Origin: Anopheles merus | Lineage: Eukaryota; Arthropoda; Insecta; Diptera; Culicidae | Direction: 5' to 3' | DNA length: 64,000 nucleotides | Assembly (NCBI RefSeq): GCF_017562075.2 | Contig: NC_054084.1 | Coordinates: 48,382,697-48,446,696, forward strand | Part shown: positions 13,301 to 24,165 of the stretch, piece by piece | Layout: each line of letters begins with the position of its first letter | Position numbering within the stretch: the stretch's first letter is position 1 | Made by a program: the position numbers and the translations under genes | The notes under the pieces: generated by a model | Seen by the model: only the letters and a program-made list of their open reading frames with translations | Databases searched by the model: none | What the model was told of the DNA's origin: nothing

Positions 13301-14636
13301 GTATAATAGAAATCAATGTACGGAATTTACCGCAAAGGAATGAATAAATGATTTATCTTGGGATTACGGCTAGCGCTCGCCGCCAGAAACACCTGCCATT
13401 CCGTGATAGTGCTCAGTCGGATCGCCATGTGTCGGTTTTGCTGGCCATCACCACTGCACTACATGCACTCCATCGTTTATTTATCACAAGTCCGTGTAAC
13501 TGTGGATGGTGCAGTAACAACAAAAAAAGATACGGTGGAGAAAAATTTAGGATAAAAGTTGGCTCAAGGAAAATCAATCTGTGTTACACAATATAGCACG
13601 TCAATCAATTGCATGTATGCACGAATATGCACCAGAGTTTTAGCGTATCTTTTCGTTTCCATCAAACCGACACTTGCTGGTGGTATGAAATTGGAGGAAA
13701 ATCAATTATACTGCACGTTATTTAAATTACAAACTGTAGTTTGATTAGTTTCGAGACATTTTACCCACGCCAGTGCACCAACGTCGATTGGTGCCAGAGG
13801 CCGATTGATGCAAACGTTGAATATTTTTGCTAGCTTTTGCCACATCTAATAAGTCCCTACGATTTTGACTATCGTATTTAAAAATATTTTTACTTTTTCT
13901 AAAAAAAAACAAAATAATTTTCTTTCAATTTTTTTATAATCGGGTTGATAAATTAAACTTGTAGCCTGACGAACGTAAACTGAAGACCAATGGGAAGCTT
14001 GATAAGCAACTGGAAGCATTAGAATATCAAATTGGAATAAAATTGGATAAAATTAAAAAATACAACTTTTTGACAAAAAACACTACTTTATGTTAATTAT
14101 AGTATACTTTTGTATGGTACCTGTTTGTCTTTCCATTTCAAACATAAAAAGAAACTGCTGTGTTGTATTTTTGATTGCTCAATTCAACTACAACCACCTT
14201 GATATGGTGGTTTTGTGTTGATATGCTAAAGGTTCCTTCTTTATTTCGCTACATATTTAACGACGGGGAAAAGCTGCTCGACATGCACCATAATGATACC
14301 GTCCGATTCGTACCTGTCCCGTTACTGGCACGATGGAGTTGACACTGTCCCTTTTTCTCGTATTGTTTCAGCTTTTTATCCAACCCTGCCCTATCGCAGG
14401 ATAACCATTTACGTACGGTATGCTATCCAAATCCAACATGGTGCACGAGATTGCGGAATCCGGAATCGATTCAAGACGAATGTTATAAATTCAAATAAAA
14501 TCACACAAAACAGAATCCACCCACTTATCTCGGCCGGATGGGATTGCCCGCTCGAACACCGACTATCATCCGAGGATAGAAATCAGTCTTAGGACGGTAT
14601 TATTGCTTTTATATCTGCGTATCTTTCTTGCAACAG
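7399..14636. other. non-coding, no gene recognised
   Basis: Seven kilobases without a gene I can support. Small features are a (CA)n tract near 8165, a GAAC/CGAA repeat at about 8946-8970, a short hairpin around the TGCATTG at 9190, and a (CT)n run near 10817-10830. The GC-richer part at 8250-8600 holds a 113-codon minus-strand frame with an alanine run, but it has no recognisable domain. About 13,850-14,110 is AT-rich. Confidence 0.55.
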
Positions 14637-14882
14637 CGAAGCGGAGATATATTTATGGTAATGCTCCGCACAATATTCACCAGTGTCGATTTTTCCCATT
14701 CTGTTTGAAGATGCTTGCTGTCCGTTTTCTCTGCTCTGTTTGCTTGCGCCGGAGCATCGAGACTTCGGTGAAAACTCTACCGAAGATCGAAGTAGAAATC
14801 ATAGTCCAAACTATTACCATAATATCGAAAGCGATACATGCATCGGGCGCTAGCAACGGATTGGCATTGTGCAAAAGCCAAG
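14637..14882 (+). CDS. candidate internal exon, 246 bp, unknown product
   Basis: The segment begins after a good acceptor (TATCTTTCTTGCAACAG) and ends at a good donor (CAAG then GTAAGC). One frame is open across all 246 bp and codes for a basic, cysteine-containing peptide (for example CLKMLAVRFLCSVCLRRS) with no domain I recognise. In that frame it enters on the second codon base, compatible with the 22 nt candidate exon at 6408. An open frame of this size flanked by splice-like sites can arise by chance in a window this long. Conservation would decide. Confidence 0.2.
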
Positions 14883-17697
14883 GTAAGCAAACAGCAACTT
14901 CTGTGCTGTGATAAACCCCTACCGAAGAAAAAGGGCGTTGTGGCAAACGGCAAAACCGAAGGAACCGCTTCGGCGGAGATCTCCACCTTTTCTATGTAGG
15001 AGTTTTTGTGCAAACCATAGCTCATAGTCATTTTCTTGTACGTTATCTGCGAGGTATACCGCTCTTCAAATCGTAAAGAGAAAATCTTACAGGTTACCAG
15101 GAAAGGAATAAATAAGGTATGCTGCTGCGAACGGTTGTTACGGGTAAATGCGTGGCTTATGAGCAGAAGGATTCTTACCCTGTATCTGTAGGATATGATT
15201 TTATGCGCCATTTGAATGACTCATGCCGTCGCTTGAATAGAGACGAACTTCTTTGTCTGCAAAATTGTGTGAAAAGGATTATGTGAATCGTGTATGAGTC
15301 CATGTGGCACTAAAGCTTTGTAAACTAATTTCACCATTATCGAGAGAACATTGTGGCTGCTTGACGATGAGCACGGGAAAAATGCTTTGGATAAGTATTT
15401 ATTGATTCTCGTGCAAGTACGTGAAAACTCAAGAAAATTATTGATGGACTCAAGAAAACTTCAACCCTCAAAAGAGATACATTCGCGCAATGACCATACC
15501 GCAAAAAATACCTTTAATTCCTCTCCTTACAACGTATTGTGCATGGGAGAGCAGCAACGCTTTAGGGAACGATGGTGTTTGTTAATTTATGTTATTGACA
15601 CATGTCAAGAGTGTCATGTACGCGCCCTGCATTTAGGGTGAACAATTGGCACTTTGCCTGTTTCAGCGGTGGCTGCACCACCATGAGGGTCTGCGCAACC
15701 TGAAACCATACGGAATCGGGAAATGTGCTCCGGTGTATTTACCGAGCGGCTTCCGAAGACTGTATATTGGTATTAAAAGTCTCGTGGGAAATTTTTCATA
15801 TGCTGTATGCTTTCTTGTTTTACGCATCGCACTGTACCAAGTGCCAATTCTCAGGAACAGGTGTTACAGCGTTTTTGGTCTGGAATTTACGTTATAATAT
15901 TTTTGTGTGGTAAAAGAATAATACCAAAATATAACAAAAGATAAACAAAAACACTTAATCTTGTTTATCAAAATCAAACCAAAAACGGAGCCTTCGAAAA
16001 GTAAATATATAAACTCTTTTATTTTTAGAAATAAAACATTGGAAGTATTTTCATCGTAATTGTGTTACTTTATCAATGCTGCATAACATTTCGATGGCCG
16101 AAAAACCTAAAATTGTTTCTTTTCGGATGTTTCTGATGAATTTATCCAAAGATTCAAGCAAGGTTTTAGCGACCTTCTGCCGCCCCAAACTTAGAAGCCA
16201 ATGCCAGTGTATTCGCTTCTAACAAAAAGGCAAATAAAAACGAAGGGAACTGATTCTTCCGATAGCTTCAAGTTCAACCCCTGCCCACTTCACTCATACC
16301 CACGAACATCCTTATTTCTTCATGCACATATTTTGCACGAGTTTGAGAGGATTTCTGCATAATTTTTCCATCGGTCGAGCATAAAAAGGACAGCTTTATT
16401 CTTAAGCTGCGGTGGCCAATCGTTGAAAGGTATCCCATCCAACCCCCCCCCCCCTTCCGACCCCTCCCGACACCTTCCCTCGGGGGAACCCGGGCTCGAT
16501 CAGGCAAAAGGATCACGGTTGTGATTCTGCTTCGATTCTTTGACGGGTAGCGGGCATTTATCTTACGAATGTGTCAGTGTTATCATTTTAACCTTTTTAC
16601 CCAAAGTCCCAAATAAGATGCCCTATTCCTTCGACTGGAAGGGCTGGGTGCTAGTGATGTGTTTTTTCTTTCCTTTTTTTCATTCCAGACCAAATAACAC
16701 CACAAAAGTATCGGCATGTTTGTAGAGGCTTCGACAAACAATTACACTTATCCCGAGACGGCTGAAATAGAAAAAAAGGTCTCTAGTACGCAAGAAGACC
16801 TTCAGCATGGCTGGTCAAAGTGGGAAATCTTGGGAAATAGTTTTCCTTGGGTCATCATTCTTATGGTTTGCTTTCGATTCCACTGCCATTTTTTCGTTAA
16901 TTTATTTGACTTTTCGATCGCCCTGAGCTCAGCAGATGGAGAATCGATACAACGAGCCATTGGATGGACTTTATTGGGACGTTAAAGTTGTTACTTTAAG
17001 CGACGAATGTTTCCATCGATAGGAATGTAAGCGTTTTATGTATCATATTTAATATTGCTTCTGTTGTTGAAGTTTTCCTTTTAAAATAGCTTACATAAAA
17101 CTAATTCTAATGAAACACAGCATGATTGTTACTAGTCGTGCGATTTGCTTTACAGTCCTTGTTGTGCGAGTTGCGCATAGCGTTTGCTGCTTGGGAAAAC
17201 TGACATATGTCACAGGGATAGCGTTTGTCGCTTGGGTTTGCATTTTTGTGACAGTAGAATTCGGAGTGCGATACGCACACATGAAGTGATAATAAATGAA
17301 CTTTAGTCTTGCATGCGACATCAACGAAGCAAGATCGTCTTGTCCGTGAGGGCTCCCGATTTATGGTGAAAGAAAACTACTACCCCACCCCCTCAAGTTA
17401 CAGTCCACCGCTAGAGACACAATAGTCCTTATACTGCAATGTTCAATAATATTGCCAAATACATTGGTATAGTTGATTTATCATACCTAGGATAATTACA
17501 TGGAATGATAATCACGATACGCTATAATAGTTGTATGGGTTAATTGTTTCTACGGAATTGGAAGCAAGGACTTGGAAGCATGTGCCGTCTAATATTTGTA
17601 TGCGTGTATGCAACGAAATGAAGCGATTTACTAGTTTGAAGCGAATTATTACTAGCGATTTACGCGACAAACAATTACTGATTGATTGCCGATCGCT
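14883..17697. other. non-coding, no gene recognised
   Basis: No supported gene. A 10 to 12 base C-run lies at about 16443-16454. A short inverted repeat (GATAAACAA and its complement) lies near 15940-15970. Confidence 0.55.
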
Positions 17698-17699
17698 TA

Positions 17700-18065
17700 C
17701 AGGGTTTCACAGTTTATCTCAAGTTCACGTGTTACTTTCCCGAATCTGTCATAAACAATGCCAAGACATTGGCATGATGGTTGAAAACGTGTGATGATTC
17801 CTGAATTCATCGGATGCAATGCTGAATTTGCGGCATATTTCTCGAACAAACTGGTCCGCGCCGAGGACATGCGGTCGAATATTTTTTTACACGGATAACC
17901 TTTGTGTACATCAGTGTAGTAGAAACACTCAATTATCCGAATTCAGGTAACATCAACGTTTTCAGGTATCATCAACGTTTTCAAGCATCATACCGCAGTC
18001 TTGGCTTTGGCTAAAACAGATTCGCGAAGGGGTCCCGCGGTCTTGAGATAAAGTGTGAAACCCTG
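17700..18065. mobile_element. foldback MITE, 366 bp, TA-flanked
   Basis: The first and last 24 bases are inverted repeats differing at one position; the terminus reads CAGGGTTTCACA. A TA dinucleotide sits immediately outside each end (17698-17699 and 18066-18067), as expected for a Tc1/mariner-type target duplication. Beyond the 24 bp ends the inverted similarity continues imperfectly inward, for example CGAATCTG, GCCAAGAC, GTTGAAAACG and CCTGAATTC have inverted partners. The right arm carries a tandem duplicated 19 bp unit (17942-17979) absent from the left arm. There is no coding capacity, so this is a non-autonomous element. Confidence 0.8.
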
Positions 18066-18160
18066 TAAAAGAAAGCAGCATTATTCTTAAATGCTTCATG
18101 TCTCAAAATTATGTATCTAGAAGTGACAAGATTTTAAAGACCATCCTGCAAAAACAGCTG
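18066..18160. other. spacer between MITE and LINE
   Basis: A short unique stretch between the MITE and the left target-site duplication of the LINE. Confidence 0.6.
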
Positions 18161-18174
18161 TTTATGTTAGTTTA
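18161..18174. repeat. target-site duplication, left copy (14 bp)
   Basis: TTTATGTTAGTTTA occurs here and identically at 19387-19400. The two copies bracket the minus-strand LINE exactly, with neither neighbouring base matching, so the duplication is 14 bp. This is the length expected from target-primed reverse transcription. Confidence 0.88.
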
Positions 18175-19386
18175 TTTACTTACTTACTTATTACTTAGTT
18201 TACTTACTTACTTACGCTTTGCGGTCTTGGTCTGCCTCAGGAGTGTCCGAAACCGCTCACGGTCTCGGGCCTTCGTCTGCCAGTCCGTTATCCCGGCCAT
18301 AATGGCAGACGCCTCCACGTTATCTTGCCGCCTGAATTTGGGCGTGGCCTCCATCCTTGTGCACGGCCTAAAAGACTTTACGAGCTGGGTCGTCCGTTTT
18401 CATGCGTACAACATGGCCAGCTCACCGGAGCCGGCGAGCTATATACGCTGTACGACAGTGAGTTCGCCGTCCATCCCTTATGACTGGTCATTATATCGGC
18501 TCCTTCATCATTGTCCTTCCACACATACGAGGCCAAGTATCCTTCCGAACCGGTTGGCAGCCAATATCCTTGCGCCAAACTCAGTTATAATGCTATTGTC
18601 GTTGATGACCTTTGACCCAAGAATGGTGAATTCTGGGAAGACTTCAAAAGTGCGTTCACCTATCTGTACGCCACGTTTACGTAGATCATTTTGGTCTTTG
18701 CCTCGTTTATCTGCAATCCAAGGATCTCTGCCGTCTGCTCGATCCCTTGGTAGGCTTCTGCTACATTGGAAAGCCGCAAACAAATGATGTCTATATCATC
18801 ACCGTATGCCAGGATCTGGGTTGACTTACAGAAGATGGTTCCCGTAGTTTACACCCTGGAGCTACCTTTAGCTCCAATTTGAATAGGAGACAGGCAAGCC
18901 CATCCCCCTAGCACAGACCCTTGGTGGTAGCAAAAGGTTCTGAGAGTTTTCCATCCACCTTCACCTGGCAAGTGACGTTGGTCATAGTCATTCTTACTAG
19001 CTTTATCAGTTTGGCCGGGACTCCAAAAGAGCTCATAGCGTCCTATAATTTTACCCTGACAATGCTATGATATGCAGCTTTGAAGTCAATGAAGAAATGG
19101 TAAGTGTCGTGTCTGGTTAAGGTTGATTTTTTGTTTCAGAATCTTCTTTGATAGTTTCCAACTATCTGTTCGACGTGCAGGACAAGACGATCCTGAAGGA
19201 TCAGGGAGAATATTTTATAGGCGGTATTCAACACCGTAATACCCCTGTAGTTGTTGCAGTCCAACCTATCTCCCTTCTTGCATATGGGGTAGATGATGCC
19301 GAGATTCCAATCCCAAGGCATCGATTCGCTATCCCACACCTCAGTAACAATTTTATGAATCTCGTTTTCTAGTCGTGCTCGTTGTT
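18175..19386 (-). pseudogene. 5'-truncated non-LTR retrotransposon, reverse transcriptase
   Basis: Read on the minus strand, the insert starts inside the reverse transcriptase domain. It shows PICKKGDRLDCNNYRGITVL, then TAYKIFSLIL, an aspartate motif FIDFKAAY (19070-19093), and a catalytic-type box YGDD (18795-18806) preceded by QILA. Further on are INEAKTK, VQIGERTFEV and the typical C-terminal ITDWQTKARDRERF. The 3' end runs into TAAG-type short repeats (18175-18220). Stops and frameshifts break it, and about 20 codons between KST and RHDTYH are missing relative to what I recall of the family. It is therefore inactive. It is a LINE of the large insect group carrying the NNYRGI signature; I do not assign a clade. 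Confidence 0.9.
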
Positions 19387-19400
19387 TTTATGTTAGTTTA
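19387..19400. repeat. target-site duplication, right copy (14 bp)
   Basis: Identical to 18161-18174. It marks the truncated 5' end of the minus-strand LINE. Confidence 0.88.
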
Positions 19401-19652
19401 GCTAGGTCTATATTAGAATATGTGTCTATTGTGAGATTGGTCCCGTGGTACAGTCCCCTTTAAACATAAGCTTTCTCCTTACGTTCTTCGGGTGTTTGTT
19501 ACCTTGGAACGATTGTTCTCGGTTGCTGCGCTATAGATCGCACTGTTAGCTTAAGTTAAGCAATCGTAAAAAAGACTCAGACTCAGTTTGTTGCAGAAGT
19601 TAATAATATAACGATTCATTGGTAGCACAGGTAGGCCTTAGATCTTCTCATA

Positions 19653-19712
19653 GCATCTTTTTCTTATTCTTTGGCCCAAAAGCGCTGTCGGTCAAGTTGA
19701 CACCTGTATCAC
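19653..19712 (-). mobile_element. SINE 3' fragment, body type I
   Basis: The stretch TTCTTTGGCCCAAAAGCGCTG and the following GTCGGTCAAG match the 3' end of the type I SINE body in the minus orientation. Similarity fades after the TACCCACTA-equivalent position. It is a short decayed remnant 250 bp from a full copy. Confidence 0.6.
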
Positions 19713-19966
19713 TAAGAAAAACCGGCCCCGGTTTTAACTGATATTTTTTAAATCGTATGTTAGATTTTATTATTTGTCTGGTATCGAAATATACTTTATC
19801 TATTTTATCTGACTCTTTAACTAATTTAATGCTTATGTTACAAGGAAAATACTGCAAAAAATAAATAAGCAAATAAATGAACTGATAACTCTTCTCAGTA
19901 TGTACGCGCAAAGTATTTCAATGCTGTCTTGTACGGTTTTACAATCCAGCCTATAGTAAAATCCAA

Positions 19967-20173
19967 TCTTCTTCTTCTTCTTTGGCACAACAACCGCTGT
20001 CGGTCAAGGCCTGACTGTACCCACTAGCGAAGTGAGCTTGGCTTTCAATGACTTATTGTTACCATAGCAGGATAGTCAGTCCTACGTATGGGGGCACGGT
20101 TCATTCGGGACTTGAACCCATGACAGGCATGTTGTTACGTCGTACGAGTTGATGACTGTACCACCAGACCGGC
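19967..20173 (-). mobile_element. tRNA-derived SINE, full length, body type I
   Basis: On the minus strand it starts GCCGGTCTGGTGGTACAGTC, has the B box GGTTCAAGTCCC, then AGACC-like acceptor complementarity weakened to GAACCG. The body is complete with a tail of repeated AAG. It is very close to the copy at 7198-7398, indicating fairly recent activity of this subfamily. Confidence 0.9.
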
Positions 20174-23035
20174 CCAAAAATGTAAATGTGGTGTAAAATC
20201 TAATACTGGCAACTAAATTGTAGTCGCAAAAGTGGCTATCTAATAAATACTTGTCTTCTTTTAATCCTTGACTGCCAATGGTGATGACTCAAAATGGCAT
20301 CAATCTGTCTATTGCCGATTAAGTATCTACTTGTAGCCGTTCGCGTCATCATCCTTTTATGCACGGTTTTAACGGTAACGGTTTTATCGAACGTTGATTT
20401 TTCCATAGAACTCGCCACTTTTTATCGCGAGACTGTCAGTAATTTTTATATGTTATCCTTCATAAGATGTCAAACAACTTCAAAGTTCAAGCAACACAGG
20501 ACGAAAATAATTCCATGTAGAAAATAATCAAAAAGTCTTATTCACGTTCACACCGTTTGTATTTACTACATTGCTTCGCGTTGTGTATTCACTGATAAAC
20601 ATTAACAGCTTTTTTTAACAACCAACCTTCTACCTAAAGTTCAAAGCGTTTCATTCGCGTATATTGCTGGTCGTGTTTTTTACCAGCTTTTCCGTTCACG
20701 ACTTCCGTACCTTCTGGAACTGCGCATCCATTCGGGGTTCCCTTTAAGGGAGCTTTCAAATCGAGCAAACTAAGCTAAACTTTCTAGAGCGAATCACTCG
20801 CATTGGTAGTGGGAAAGGAACAGAGTTAGAGGACAGACTGCAAAAAGCAAGAAAAGTTAGCTAAGCAATAAAACTCCATCTGGCCCCACACGGGCCCACC
20901 GTTTATGTTCCACTGTTTTGCTATCAGCCTCAATCCGTACCGAAAGCTGGAAACTTGAGTGCGAGTAAAAATATGGCCCGTAAAAATTAAGTCAAACCTG
21001 AGTTAAGTAAACTTTAGCTCCAGAAAGCGCTATTTCATCGAGCTCCTACTCTCCCCTGAGGTTTCTCGTCGAGTGAAATGCTAAACATGATTTTTGGTTC
21101 ACAACGACAAACTGCACCATTCAACGAGCAACGGCCAGAGGCGGGAAAAGGAAAAGATTCTATTCTACCAGTAGTGACCATTCAGCGGCGCAGAAGCGTC
21201 TCTCTGTCCACTGCATTCCAGGAATCTTCAAGAACCGCGCACACGCCTCGGAACGGTGTTAACGCAACTTTCTGCACGTGATTGCTTCACACAATTCTTC
21301 TGCCTTCTGTTAGGCTTTTAGCGCTTTTGATTAGCGTAATTTATGAGACTTTGATAAGAGAGTTTATTGCTGGTCGATTAGTCAATTATGCTAATGTAAC
21401 ACTCGGTTTGCACGGGAATTCAACAGCAATAGGAAAAAATATCGGTCCGTACCTGTGCGACGCACAATGTTGTCACCCCTAAATGTACTTCAAAATTGGT
21501 GCCTTTATTAGAGTTTCGTTTCAACTGCTACCTGAGCCTGCAGCGACCGGCAAATGGACGAGCGGTGGCAGACCAAAGTGACATTTAGGACCTACTTAAT
21601 GCCGAGATTTGCGTACAGCAACATTATACTAATATTTGTCGATGAACACACTAGCTGATGTGCTGCTGCTTGGAACGGAACTAAAAACACCGAACGAGCA
21701 TAAATAGCCGACCCAAATTGCTACAAGTGGTCGACATTCATCCATTTCCAGCGATCCGTGCCGAGCAGTCAGTCAGTCGGGGTCAAATCACACCGTGCTC
21801 GTAATATCCGCACTACCGGCGCTTACGGAAAGGTGTTCCACTGCGGATAATAACGATTATTTCTCGATGCCATGGTGTCACTTTTCACCCGGTCATTCGA
21901 ACCTCCCTTCCAAATGAACGGCCGTTTCGTTCAGTTTCAATGACTGTAAACGGAAGCTTAATTACCGTAGTATCCATCGGTGAGATGTCCTATTAATTTT
22001 AATTACTTTTATCCATCACTCGGCATCACACCGGGGGTTGGCATAAGGTTTTATTTACCGGTTACGCACATTCAATCTCATTTAAATTGCCCGACCCAGC
22101 ACGCTCTGGCTTAGCGACACCGTAACAAAGCTGCACTGATGATCATGAAGGATTTATTCTGCCCTCCAGTTGGTCGGTTGCGCTCCAACGCATATACTGA
22201 GAAAATCCCACCATCCTACCGAGCGACTGAAAAAGTGGACAAAAAAGTTGGATTTATAACGCAAACCGAATGCGCTCAACCGTTTGCCATGGGTTTGTTA
22301 TAACAATTAGTGACTGGTGCAAATTAACTGATAGTTCTTTTGCCAAACAAATGTCATGATGGATAGAAAAAGAAAAAAAAAGTCATGTAATGAGAGCCTA
22401 GGATAATAGGGCCTATTATGTGACTCGAGTGTTAGAGACACCGTTACAAAAATGCTGATTTTCTATTATAATCCGTGTTACAGAACTCAATTTGTCTCTG
22501 GATTGATATATCTAACTGAACGAAGGTCATTTGCATTACCTGACTCAAACGGATACCGTTTTTTTGACTAACAACTTTCCGCCAGGTGAAAGCTACGAAA
22601 AACGTTTTGTTTTACGATTTAACTACAGAATACAATTTAAAAAAAATACGAATTGCTTGTAATTACATCCAGAAGGGAGTTTTTGTAATTATTCACTGAA
22701 AAAGTGTAGGAATAACAAAATGCACAGAAAGTAGATAAATATAACACAACCGCTACTTTGCATGCATTGCGCAAAACAGTTAAAGAACAATAATACGCCG
22801 CACGTAGAAATAATTTTATATGGGTACGATACTTCCTGCGTTTCGTGTTGCAGTTTTTTTTGACAAACAAAGCTATTTCAGACCAATTTGGCAACAATGT
22901 CTCGAGTCAACGAAAGAAGTCTCTAACAAGCTTGCATTTTACCGATTTCGTTTCAGTTCATGTAGCGTGGTTTTGTTTGACACTTTTCCGTTTGAATCAG
23001 ATAATCGGCACTAATATTTGAAGGATCAATTTATT
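20174..23035. other. non-coding, no gene recognised
   Basis: No supported gene. Near 21697-21780 an ATAAATA stretch and a GCAGTCAGTCAGTCGGG stretch resemble insect core promoter parts (TATA-like and initiator-like). They are about 70 bp apart, which is too far for a standard promoter. Confidence 0.5.
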
Positions 23036-23133
23036 GCTGTCATACATAGGACTGACTATCCTGATATGCGGGTTAATCAAAAAGTCACTGAGAGAAAACC
23101 CCACAAGTGATAGAAAAGAAGTAGAAGAAGAAT
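23036..23133 (+). mobile_element. SINE body fragment, body type I
   Basis: CATAGGACTGACTATCCTG, then ATGCGGG, AAAGTCACTGA and CCACAAGTG align with the body of the type I SINEs, closest to the variant at 57501. The tRNA-like head is missing and the end is a GAAGAAGAA tail, so this is a 5'-truncated copy. Confidence 0.7.
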
Positions 23134-23912
23134 TTTCTTTTAACGTACTCAATTACGTGCTCTTAATTATTATTCTAGTTTGTCATTGCATTTTTCCACT
23201 TTTCTATAGTTATCTGTTATGTTCACTGTTATCAATTGTAATTAATGGTATGCACATAGATTTTTTGACAAAATAATCAAAATTGGTTGGTCTTTCATAT
23301 CTTAAATGAATTCACATGATTTCATCTTTTGGTATTTTCTTCATATCTTGTTTGGTTTCAACTTCATGCGTCGTATGGTTTGACCGACATTTTTTGAGCC
23401 GGTGTGAACATTCTTACTTTACTTCATGACCATGCTGATGTTACACTTTTTTCTGTGTGTTTGCATGTTAACAGCATTATACATCGTTCGCGAGTTGTTT
23501 TTCAATAAAACAACTGTCAAAAAACATATAATTAAATATATACAAAGGTTTACGAAACTTATTGCAGCTTACGATTACGATAGCTATTCGTAGAGTAAGT
23601 GAATATTCACTTTATTTGTTTCATTTTTTCTAGTTTGTTTAGATGCGTAAGCACAGTAAATAAGAACAATCTTTGTGAGAATAAATTAACATAAAATCAA
23701 ACATAATAACTGTAATACCATGAACAAAGCCTTCGCTAGTAAACAATGATACATTTGTTATTTTAACATTTTCTATTCCTGTTTCCTGTCCATTTGATTG
23801 TTTTTTTGCAGACAGGTAAACAATAGATTAGATGCACGGTTTTATCGCAGCAATACAGTTTTAACAAAGCTTCACCTAACATCTCCAACAGGAATTGGAC
23901 TCGTCGCACTTG
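23134..23912. other. AT-rich non-coding
   Basis: AT-rich sequence with no coding frame or named repeat seen. Confidence 0.55.
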
Positions 23913-24091
23913 TAAAAGAGTCAAGAAAGTGTCCCAAAATAATTAGAACTTCTGAAAACCCCAGTAATGATTAGACCTTCAATACATATTTCGATACCAC
24001 TCTTGAGTATCGAAATATGTATTGAAGGTCTAATCATTACTGGGGTTTTCAGAAGTTCTAATTATTTTGGGACACTTTCTTGACTCTTTTA
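23913..24091. repeat. perfect palindrome: two 85 bp arms, 9 bp loop
   Basis: Bases 23913-23997 are the exact reverse complement of 24007-24091 as far as I can check base by base. The unpaired loop is CACTCTTGA (23998-24006). The right arm continues past 24091 into sequence that resembles a second copy near 54215-54345, while the left arm does not. The left arm is therefore probably an inverted duplication of part of that element. Perfect identity means the event is recent or the arms are kept alike by gene conversion. An assembly or cloning foldback artefact is the main alternative. Confidence 0.95.
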
Positions 24092-24165
24092 TACGGAAAT
24101 TAAACTTTGTGGTTCGAAAAGTGGACGCTACGGCATACTTTTTGGACATGCTCATTCAAAATACA
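24040..24165 (+). repeat. dispersed repeat, copy 1 (related to 54215-54345)
   Basis: The series GGTTTTCAGAAGTTCTAATTA, GGGACACTTTCTTG, AGTGGACGCTACGGCA and TTTTGGACATGCTC has counterparts in the same order at 54215-54345. The terminus CAG-nn-GTTCT is hAT-like in style (CAGNGGTTCT), but no transposase and no 8 bp target duplication was found. Confidence 0.55.

Noticed and set aside
18098..18787. 229-codon plus-strand frame
   Set aside because: It is the antisense of the minus-strand LINE reverse transcriptase; the family motifs are on the other strand.
21697..21785. Core promoter with ATAAATA and repeated TCAGTC initiator-like words
   Set aside because: The spacing is about 70 bp instead of about 30 bp, and no coding start follows.
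23800..23822. Recursive splice site or tiny exon after TTTTTTTGCAG
   Set aside because: ACAG intervenes before GTAAAC, so the joined acceptor-donor consensus is not met.
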